Assembly (NCBI GenBank): GCA_025924435.1
Contig: JAICIL010000157.1
Coordinates: forward strand, 1 to 9,915
Source of the DNA: Chloroflexia bacterium
Lineage (GTDB): Bacteria > Chloroflexota > Chloroflexia > Thermomicrobiales > JALYUS01
Direction: 5' to 3'
DNA: 9,915 nt
The position numbers were made by a program, and so were the translations under genes. Numbering within the stretch: position 1 is the first letter of the stretch; each line of letters begins with the position of its first letter. Under the pieces are notes generated by a model. The model made no database searches. It saw nothing but the letters and a program-made list of their open reading frames with translations, and was not told the origin of the DNA. Shown piece after piece: positions 1 to 5,752 of the stretch.

Positions 1-41
1 CTATCCAGTCTGCGAACGGGCCGCAGGCTGGATAGCCTGCG
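1..41. repeat. Dispersed-type palindrome with two overlapping hairpins
   Basis: Two mutually exclusive stems share one arm. Bases 1-14 pair with 22-35, a 14-bp stem with one wobble-type mismatch and a 7-nt loop. Bases 22-29 (CGCAGGCT) also pair perfectly with 34-41 (AGCCTGCG) across a GGAT loop. The right-hand part, GGATAGCCTGCGCTACCG (30-47), recurs with two mismatches at 4385-4402, so this is a repeated element and not a chance hairpin. The window edge may truncate it on the left. It could end an upstream transcript, but no T-run follows, so I call it a repeat only. Confidence 0.7.
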
Positions 42-93
42 CTACCGCTATTGCAACGGCGACGATGATTCGCGCGAACCCGGCGCGGCACGC

Positions 94-99
94 TACACT
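94..99 (+). promoter_or_regulatory. Possible -10 box for the phosphohexomutase gene
   Basis: TACACT lies 62 bp upstream of the ATG at 162. Its context GCTACACT matches GCTATACT in the better promoter at 1744-1752 at seven of eight bases. No convincing -35 is seen at 16-18 bp spacing and no TG extension is present, so support is weak. Transcription from here would put the heptamer repeats in the leader. Confidence 0.3.
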
Positions 100-122
100 A
101 TCGCCGAAGAGGGTATCCCTGC

Positions 123-143
123 TCAGTCCTCAGTTCTTAGTCC
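123..143. repeat. Heptamer tandem repeat, three copies
   Basis: Three 7-bp units in a row: TCAGTCC, TCAGTTC, TTAGTCC. The array ends two bases before the Shine-Dalgarno AAGGAG (146-151) of the next gene. The same TCAGTCC unit occurs four times in a row at 8876-8903, which links the two loci. Confidence 0.75.
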
Positions 144-161
144 CGAAGGAGCCGCGCGACG

Positions 162-1724
162 ATGATACGGTTCGGAACTGATGGCTGGCGTGCGGTGATC
201 GCCGACGAGTTCACGCTCGCCAATGTGCGCCTCTGCGCCGCCGCGATCGCGGATTGGGTGAAGCAGACGGAGGGCGCGGCCCAGCGAGGCGTCGTCGTCG
301 GGCACGACCGGCGATTTCTGTCCGAGCAATTCGCCGAGGCGGTGGCGGAAGCGCTGCTCGGCCAGGATGTGCGCGTCTTGTACTGCGACCATGGCCCGGT
401 GCCGACGCCGGTCGTCTCCTTCACGGTGCCGCACACGCAGGCGGCGGCGGGGGTGATGGTCACGGCGAGCCACAACCCGGCGATCTACAACGGCATCAAG
501 GTGAAGACGGCGCTCGGCGCGCCCGCCGACCGGACGGCGACGACGGTGATCGAGACGTATGCGGACACCCGGCGGCACGGCGGCGAGGAGATTCCGCTGC
601 TGAAGTTCGACGAGCCGTATGTGGACGGGCGGTACATGCCGATTGACCCGTTCCCCGATTATCTGTCGGCGGTGCGGCAACTGGTGGATGTCGAGGCGAT
701 CCGCCGCGCCAATCTCCGCATCGTCGTGGACGCGATGTACGGCGCGGGCGCGGGCGTCCTGCAGAAATTGCTCGGCACGGGGGCGCGGCCAATTATCGGC
801 ATTCGCGCGGAGCGGAATCCGCTCTTTCCGGGGATGAAGGGGCCGGAGCCGCTGGCGGAGACGCTCGGCCCGCTGATGCGGGCGGTGAAGGCGCACGGCG
901 CGGACATCGGCATCGCCTTCGACGGCGACGGCGACCGCATCGCCCTCGTGGACAATAACGGTGAATTCGTCAATAGTCAGGACACCTTTGCGATGCTCGC
1001 GATGTACCTCGGCGAGCGGGACGACGTGGCGGACGGGGCGATTGTGCGCTCCGCCAACGGCTCGGTGCGGCTCGATCTGCTCGCGGAGCGGTACAACGTG
1101 CCGCTGATCGAGACACCGATCGGCTACGCCCACATCGCGCCCGCGATGGTCGAGCATCACGCGATGCTCGGCGGCGAGGAGAGCGGCGGCTTCGCCTTCG
1201 GCACGCACCTGCCGGAGCGCGACGCGTTCGTCGCCGCCCTCTCCATCCTCGACCTGATGCAGCGGCGCGGCACCGACATCGCGGGCCTGCGCTACGGCGT
1301 CGAGATCCGCACCGGCGCCTGGCACTACCGGCGGCAGGATGTGCCCCTCGCGGCGGAGGCGATGGACGAAGTACGGGCCCGGCTCGCGGCGGCGGAGACG
1401 AGCGGTATTGACCTCGCCGGGTCGCCCGTCGCGAAGACGGTGACGCTGGATGGCATCAAACTGATCGGCGAGGATCGCCGCTGGCTCCTCGTCCGCGCGA
1501 GCGGCACGGAACCGCTCGCGCGCATCTACGCCGAGGCGCGCGACCCGGAGACCGTCGAAGCGCTGATCGCGCTCGGTCGGGCGATCCTCAATGGTGAACC
1601 GCTGCCCGCGTTCGCCGCGCCGCCCGCTACGGACGAGAACGATCTGCCGTCCATCGCGGCGGGAGGCGACGGGGCCGCGCGGCAGCGCATCGGGCGCACT
1701 CGTACGTACACACGTCGCCGCTGA
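162..1724 (+). CDS. Phosphoglucomutase/phosphomannomutase (alpha-D-phosphohexomutase family)
   Basis: Moves phosphate between C1 and C6 of hexose phosphates through a phosphoserine enzyme and a 1,6-bisphosphate intermediate, feeding glycogen, cell-wall and nucleotide-sugar synthesis in the cytoplasm. All four family signatures are present in the 520 aa: the catalytic serine loop TASHNP (Ser103), the Mg-binding loop DGDGDR (Asp254, 256, 258), the sugar-binding loop GGEESGG (338-344) and the phosphate-binding loop RASGTEP (445-451). GEESG is the form usual in glucose-active members; GlmM normally has GEQSG and PMM/PGM GEMSG, so glucose-1-phosphate is the likeliest substrate (inference). The ATG at 162 has AAGGAG 10 nt upstream and starts directly with the family N-terminus RFGTDGWR. 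The last 40 residues (about 481-520) lie beyond the family fold, are Ala/Pro-rich and end in an Arg-rich tail. Confidence 0.93.
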   Translation: MIRFGTDGWRAVIADEFTLANVRLCAAAIADWVKQTEGAAQRGVVVGHDRRFLSEQFAEAVAEALLGQDVRVLYCDHGPVPTPVVSFTVPHTQAAAGVMVTASHNPAIYNGIKVKTALGAPADRTATTVIETYADTRRHGGEEIPLLKFDEPYVDGRYMPIDPFPDYLSAVRQLVDVEAIRRANLRIVVDAMYGAGAGVLQKLLGTGARPIIGIRAERNPLFPGMKGPEPLAETLGPLMRAVKAHGADIGIAFDGDGDRIALVDNNGEFVNSQDTFAMLAMYLGERDDVADGAIVRSANGSVRLDLLAERYNVPLIETPIGYAHIAPAMVEHHAMLGGEESGGFAFGTHLPERDAFVAALSILDLMQRRGTDIAGLRYGVEIRTGAWHYRRQDVPLAAEAMDEVRARLAAAETSGIDLAGSPVAKTVTLDGIKLIGEDRRWLLVRASGTEPLARIYAEARDPETVEALIALGRAILNGEPLPAFAAPPATDENDLPSIAAGGDGAARQRIGRTRTYTRRR

Positions 1725-1743
1725 CCGTCCTGGGCATCCGGCG

Positions 1744-1752
1744 TGCTATACT
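1744..1752 (+). promoter_or_regulatory. Extended -10 promoter for the UDG gene
   Basis: TGCTATACT is a TGn extension joined to TATACT, one mismatch from the sigma-70 consensus. It sits 20 bp after the mutase stop codon and about 80 bp before the glycosylase start. A -35-like CTGACC at 1721-1726 is 20 bp away, longer than ideal, but extended -10 promoters need little -35 contact. Predicted transcription start is near 1759. Confidence 0.55.
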
Positions 1753-1825
1753 GGGGGCATGGCGTTTCGTCGCGGAATAGCACGCGGCGGTGTGGCGTTT
1801 AATCAGGATGGAGTGGACTGGCGGT

Positions 1826-2485
1826 ATGCAGGAGGAACACGGAACGGCGACGAGCGGAGCATCACGCGGCGACATCGCGGCGCAACTGGAGGAGATCGCG
1901 GAGGAGATCCGCGTCTGCACGAAGTGCGAACTCTGCAAGATGCGCACGAAGGCGGTGCCCGGCGACGGCCCCGTAGACGCGCCGATTCTCTTCATCGGCG
2001 AAGCGCCCGGCTTCCACGAGGACCAGCGCGGCCATCCCTTCGTCGGCGCCGCCGGCAATTTGCTGAACGACTTGCTCGCCTCCGTCGGCATCGAACGCAG
2101 CCAGGTCTTCGTCACGAACCTCGTCAAGTGCCGCCCGCCGGGCAACCGCGACCCGCTGCCGGATGAGATCAGCACCTGCACGAGCAATTATCTGGACCGT
2201 CAGATCGCGCTGATCAACCCGCGCATGATCGTGGCGATCGGGCGGTTCTCGATGGCGCGCTACTTCCCCGGCGAGAAGATCATGAAGATTCACGGGCAGC
2301 CGAAGCGCGCGGACGGGCGCATCTACTTCCCGATGGTCCACCCCGCCGCCGCGTTGCATCAACCGGCGTTCATGGAGCACGTCAAGGAAGACATCAAGAA
2401 AATCCCGGCCCTCCTCGAAGAGGCGAAAGCGATGGCCGCGCCGGAGAATGACGAGGAACCGCCGGCGCAGTTGTCCCTCTTTTGA
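1826..2485 (+). CDS. Family 4 uracil-DNA glycosylase (4Fe-4S)
   Basis: Removes uracil from DNA after cytosine deamination or dUTP incorporation, starting base-excision repair. Numbering from a GTG at 1790, the protein shows CTKC (Cys43, Cys46) followed by Cys114 and Cys130, the Cys-x2-Cys...Cys-x15-Cys pattern of the Udg4 Fe-S cluster, with an extra Cys49. The active-site motif GEAPG (70-74), the segment KCRPPGNRDP (113-122) and the C-terminal His-Pro motif (HPAAALH, 184-190) are all family hallmarks. The protein ends in QLSLF, a match to the beta-sliding-clamp binding pentapeptide QLxLF. The start is uncertain: GTG 1790, ATG 1808 and ATG 1826 are all in frame. I chose 1826 (219 aa) because GGAG at 1810-1813 is the only nearby SD-like sequence and homology starts further in. 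Its own promoter lies at 1744. Confidence 0.92.
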   Translation: MQEEHGTATSGASRGDIAAQLEEIAEEIRVCTKCELCKMRTKAVPGDGPVDAPILFIGEAPGFHEDQRGHPFVGAAGNLLNDLLASVGIERSQVFVTNLVKCRPPGNRDPLPDEISTCTSNYLDRQIALINPRMIVAIGRFSMARYFPGEKIMKIHGQPKRADGRIYFPMVHPAAALHQPAFMEHVKEDIKKIPALLEEAKAMAAPENDEEPPAQLSLF

Positions 2486-2490
2486 GGGAA

Positions 2491-2616
2491 GTAGTCAGTA
2501 GAGACTGGGCAGTAGTCAGATCGGACGGAAAGGTCCACGGCTACTCAATGCGTAGTACACCCGCGCTGCTTGCTCTCACTTCTGTCAGCTGACTACCGAC
2601 TACTGGCTACTCACCT
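2491..2616. repeat. Inverted pair of heptamer repeat arrays
   Basis: The left arm (2491-2518) reads GTAGTCA, GTAGAGA, CTGGGCA, GTAGTCA. The right arm (2575-2616) reads CTCACTT, CTGTCAG, CTGACTA, CCGACTA, CTGGCTA, CTCACCT. The consensus units TAGTCAG and CTGACTA are exact reverse complements, so the arms can pair across about 60 nt. The element fills most of the 224-bp gap before RNase J; the rest of that gap (2617-2693) shows no convincing promoter. Confidence 0.7.
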
Positions 2617-2693
2617 AGGCTTGATACCATCCACGCGCATCCTGCGGACGCTGGAATGGTACGAAAAAGTTGCCGCAGGACGTTCCACGAATG

Positions 2694-2699
2694 AGGAGG
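2694..2699 (+). promoter_or_regulatory. Shine-Dalgarno that fixes the TTG start of RNase J
   Basis: A perfect AGGAGG lies 10 nt upstream of TTG 2710. No in-frame ATG lies between it and the conserved domain; the first internal ATG (2758) would remove the conserved N-terminal strand. The strong SD therefore supports the rare start codon. Confidence 0.75.
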
Positions 2700-2709
2700 C
2701 ATATCCCCC

Positions 2710-4383
2710 TTGGCAAAGACAACAAAGAAGCGCGTGCGCATTATCCCGCTCGGTGGGATGGGCGAAGTCGGCAAAAATATGACCGTCTACGAGTACGGCA
2801 ATGACATCATCATCGTGGATGTCGGCGTCGGTTTCCCGGAAGAAGAGATGTTCGGCGTGGACCTCGTCATCCCGGACATCACCTACCTCCACGACAAACT
2901 CTCTCGCATCCGGGGCATCTTCATCACCCACGGCCACGAGGATCACATCGGCTCGCTGCCCTATCTGCTGGACGAACTCGGCAACCCGCCGATCTACGGC
3001 ACGCCGCTCACGCTCGGCCTGATCGGCGTGAAATTGCGCGAGCGGCGGCTGCTCGATAAGGCCATCCTCATCCCGATCGGGCCGGACGAGGCCATCGAGG
3101 CGGGCGCGTTCACGATTGAGCCGTTCCGCGTCTGCCATTCGATCCCGGACGCCGTCGGCTTCGGCATCACGACGCCCGCCGGGCTGATCGTCCACACGGG
3201 CGACTACAAGTTCGACATGACGCCGGTGGACGGCCGCCCGACCGATTTCGGCAAGATCGCCGCGTTCGGCAATCGGGGCGTGCTGGCGCTCGTCACGGAC
3301 TGCGTCCACGTCGAGACGCCCGGCTTCACCGCCTCGGAGCGCGTCCTCGAGGACGCATTCGACCGCATCTTCGCGCAGACCGACGGGCGGATCATCGTCG
3401 CCACCTTCGCCTCGCTCATCTCGCGCATCCAGCAGGTTGTGGATGTGGCGCAGCGGTATGGCCGCAAGGTCTGCCCGATCGGGCGGAGCATGGAGAACAA
3501 TGTCGAGATGGCGCTCGGCATGGATTATCTGCACGACCCGCACCGGGTGCTCGTGGATGTCAAGCGGGCGTCCGAACTGCCGCCGAACCGCGTCGCGTAT
3601 GTCGTGACCGGCAGCCAGGGCGAGCCGATGGCGGCGCTTAGCCGGATGGCGGGCGGCGACCATCGCCAGTTGAAGATCATGTCCGGCGACACGGTGATTA
3701 TCAGCGCGACGCCGATCCCCGGCAACGAGACGAGCGTCGGACGGATCATCAACAACCTCTTCCAGTTGGGCGCGGACGTCATCTACTCCGCCCTGACGAC
3801 GGTGCACGTCTCCGGCCACGCGAGCCGGGAAGAGTTGAAACTGATGCTTAACCTCACCCGCCCGAAATACGTCATGCCGCTCCACGGCGAGCAGCGGCAC
3901 CTGATCCTCTACAAGCGGCTCGCGGAGAGCATGGGCTGGGATGAGGACGACATCGTGCTGGCGAAGAACGGCAGCGTCGTCGCCTTCGGGGAGGAATTCG
4001 CCGGGATCGTCGAGACGGTCCATGCGGGATTCATGCTCGTGGACGGTGTCGGCGCGGGCGAGGTGGGCGAGGTCGTCATCCGCGACCGGCAGATGCTGGC
4101 GCGCGACGGCATCCTGATGGTCGTCGTCTCGGTGGACAAGGAGACGGGGAAACTGGTCTCCGGGCCGGACATCGTCTCGCGCGGGTTCGTCTCGCAGCGG
4201 CGCACGACGGACCTGATCGAGGGGACGAAGGAGCGCGTGCGCGACTCGCTGATCTCCACCAACGGTCATCACCCGCAGGAATGGAGTTACCTGACGCGCA
4301 AAATCAAGGATGTCGCGGGGTCGTATTTGTACGAGCAGACCCGCCGCCGCCCGATGATTATGCCGATGGTGATGGAAGTCTGA
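2710..4383 (+). CDS. rnj: Ribonuclease J (metallo-beta-lactamase/beta-CASP)
   Basis: A 5'-3' exo- and endoribonuclease of mRNA decay and rRNA maturation in the cytoplasm. The 557 aa match the usual RNase J length. The metal site is complete: HGHEDH (His74, His76, Asp78, His79), His143 in VCHSIPD and Asp165 in HTGDYKFD. The beta-CASP and C-terminal parts of the core carry ATFAS (231-235), GSQGEP (301-306), HVSGHA (366-371) and MPLHGE (389-394), followed by the C-terminal domain from about 450. Two RNA-contact motifs differ from the textbook forms: TDCVH (196-200) where SDSTN is usual, and SLISR (235-239) where SNIHR is usual. The start is TTG at 2710 with AGGAGG 10 nt upstream. The gene is followed by a strong terminator, and the heptamer inverted repeat may fold in its leader. 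Confidence 0.95.
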   Translation: MAKTTKKRVRIIPLGGMGEVGKNMTVYEYGNDIIIVDVGVGFPEEEMFGVDLVIPDITYLHDKLSRIRGIFITHGHEDHIGSLPYLLDELGNPPIYGTPLTLGLIGVKLRERRLLDKAILIPIGPDEAIEAGAFTIEPFRVCHSIPDAVGFGITTPAGLIVHTGDYKFDMTPVDGRPTDFGKIAAFGNRGVLALVTDCVHVETPGFTASERVLEDAFDRIFAQTDGRIIVATFASLISRIQQVVDVAQRYGRKVCPIGRSMENNVEMALGMDYLHDPHRVLVDVKRASELPPNRVAYVVTGSQGEPMAALSRMAGGDHRQLKIMSGDTVIISATPIPGNETSVGRIINNLFQLGADVIYSALTTVHVSGHASREELKLMLNLTRPKYVMPLHGEQRHLILYKRLAESMGWDEDDIVLAKNGSVVAFGEEFAGIVETVHAGFMLVDGVGAGEVGEVVIRDRQMLARDGILMVVVSVDKETGKLVSGPDIVSRGFVSQRRTTDLIEGTKERVRDSLISTNGHHPQEWSYLTRKIKDVAGSYLYEQTRRRPMIMPMVMEV

Positions 4384-4384
4384 C

Positions 4385-4402
4385 GGAAAGCCTACGCTAC
4401 CG
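4385..4402. repeat. Half copy of the position-1 palindrome
   Basis: GGAAAGCCTACGCTACCG matches GGATAGCCTGCGCTACCG at 30-47 in 16 of 18 bases. It begins two bases after the RNase J stop codon. The complementary left arm is absent, so this looks like a decayed or partial copy. Confidence 0.5.
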
Positions 4403-4411
4403 GTATGGTCG

Positions 4412-4440
4412 GGGCGCATCCCTGTGATGCGCCCTTTTTT
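4412..4440 (+). terminator. Intrinsic terminator after RNase J
   Basis: GGGCGCATC (4412-4420) pairs perfectly with GATGCGCCC (4426-4434) around a 5-nt CCTGT loop, followed at once by six T (4435-4440) and another T-rich stretch. It lies 28 bp past the stop codon and separates RNase J from the next gene. The 4441-4563 stretch after it shows only a TATACC (4496-4501) without a -35 partner. Confidence 0.92.
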
Positions 4441-4563
4441 GGTTTTTGGCGCAATCCCCCGATCTTCTGGCATCCGCTCTGCAATGGAACAACCGTATAC
4501 CGCGTTTTTCGGCGCATTGCCCGATGGATGGGCGGGGCGAAGGCGTGGATGGGGCCTATTGCC

Positions 4564-5646
4564 ATGCGGATCAAACAGCTGCACCTGAGCGTCTATCGCA
4601 TCCCCACCGACCGCCCGGAGCAGGACGGCACCTACGACTGGACGAGCACGACGCTCGTCCTCGTCGAACCGGAGACCGACACGGGGCTGCGCGGCCTCGG
4701 CTACTCGTACGCGGATGGGGCGACGGCAACACTCGTCAAGGAGACGCTGGCGCCCGTTGTCTGCGGGCGGGATGTGCGGGATGTCGGCGGCTCGTGGGGC
4801 GCGATGGTGCGGGCAATCCGCAACCTGGGGCGACCGGGCATCGCCTCGATGGCGATTGCCGCCGTGGACACCGCGCTCTGGGACCTTAAGGCGCGCGCCG
4901 TCGGCCTTCCACTTTTTACACTGCTTGGGCCATACCGCGACGCCATCCCGATCTACGGCAGCGGCGGGTTCACCTCGTACACCGAGCGGGAACTCGTCGC
5001 GCAGCTGGCGGGCTGGGTCGAGCGGGGCATCCCGCGCGTCAAGATGAAAATTGGCCGCGACCCGGCGGCGGATGTCGCCCGCGTGCGCGCCGTCCGCACG
5101 GCCATCGGCGACGACGCGGAACTGTTCGTGGACGCCAATGGCGCGTACGGCGTGAAGGAGGCGTTGCGGCAGGCCGGGCGGTTCGCCGAGGAAGGGGTGA
5201 CGTGGTTCGAGGAACCCGTCTCGTCGGACCATCTCGACGAACTGCGTTTCATCCGCGAGCGGACGCCGAGCATGGACATCGCGGCGGGCGAGTATGGTTA
5301 CGACCGCTTCTACTTCCGCCGGATGGTCGAGGCGGGCGCGGTGGATGTCTTGCAGGCGGACGCGACGCGGTGCGCGGGCGTGACGGGCTGGTTGCAGGCG
5401 GCGGCGATCGCGCACGCCTTCGCCATCCCATTCTCGGCACATTGCGCCCCCGAAATTCACGCCCACGTCGCCTGCGCCGCGCCGGAGTTCCGCCACGCCG
5501 AGTACTTCCACGATCATGTGCGGATCGCGCACCTGCTCTTCGATGGCGTGCCGGAACCCGTGGATGGATGCCTGCGGCCCGATCCGTCGCGGCCGGGATT
5601 GGGGCTGGAATTGAAGCGGCGCGATGCAGAGCGGTGGGCGGTGTGA
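4564..5646 (+). CDS. Mandelate racemase/muconate lactonizing enzyme family (acid-sugar dehydratase or epimerase)
   Basis: An enolase-superfamily enzyme that abstracts a proton alpha to a carboxylate, stabilised by Mg; members dehydrate acid sugars or racemise. At 360 aa it is almost exactly the length of mandelate racemase. The capping domain covers about 1-125. The barrel carries the K-x-K pair (Lys160, Lys162), metal ligands Asp190 (VDANG), Glu216 (FEEP) and Glu243 (AGE), the Asp266-His293 dyad (QAD and SAH) and Glu313, the full mandelate-racemase-subgroup set, so it should be active. The substrate cannot be read from the sequence; an aldonate or aldarate is most likely. The frame stays open upstream to 4405, but that would include the RNase J terminator, and the protein aligns from ATG 4564; ATG 4549 and 4528 are alternatives. 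The SD is weak. It lies 106 bp before the pyruvate oxidase-like gene and may be cotranscribed. Confidence 0.88.
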   Translation: MRIKQLHLSVYRIPTDRPEQDGTYDWTSTTLVLVEPETDTGLRGLGYSYADGATATLVKETLAPVVCGRDVRDVGGSWGAMVRAIRNLGRPGIASMAIAAVDTALWDLKARAVGLPLFTLLGPYRDAIPIYGSGGFTSYTERELVAQLAGWVERGIPRVKMKIGRDPAADVARVRAVRTAIGDDAELFVDANGAYGVKEALRQAGRFAEEGVTWFEEPVSSDHLDELRFIRERTPSMDIAAGEYGYDRFYFRRMVEAGAVDVLQADATRCAGVTGWLQAAAIAHAFAIPFSAHCAPEIHAHVACAAPEFRHAEYFHDHVRIAHLLFDGVPEPVDGCLRPDPSRPGLGLELKRRDAERWAV

Positions 5647-5752
5647 TCGCATACGCATGGAGGAGGAGAAGCCGGTGTCGCGGCTCGCCGTCGCGATGTT
5701 CAACGGGCGTTCCACACGACAGATGATTCGCATAGCGAAGGGACAGGGCAAC

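Noticed and set aside
1759..2166. ATG directly after the extended -10 box, opening another + frame
   Set aside because: It would start at the predicted transcript 5' end, encodes an Arg-rich shadow of the glycosylase and has no family motif.
2474..2489. TCCCTC-TTTT-GAGGGA hairpin over the UDG stop codon
   Set aside because: Only 6 bp and no T-run after it, so not supported as a terminator.
4496..4501. TATACC as a promoter for the enolase-family gene
   Set aside because: No -35 at proper spacing and no TG extension; too weak to annotate.
4405..4563. N-terminal extension of the enolase-family frame
   Set aside because: It would translate through the RNase J terminator, and the family N-terminus begins at 4564.
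5727..5739. Small palindrome TTCGC-ATA-GCGAA just upstream of the PoxB-like SD
   Set aside because: Arms of 5 bp are frequent by chance; no second site or promoter context supports an operator.
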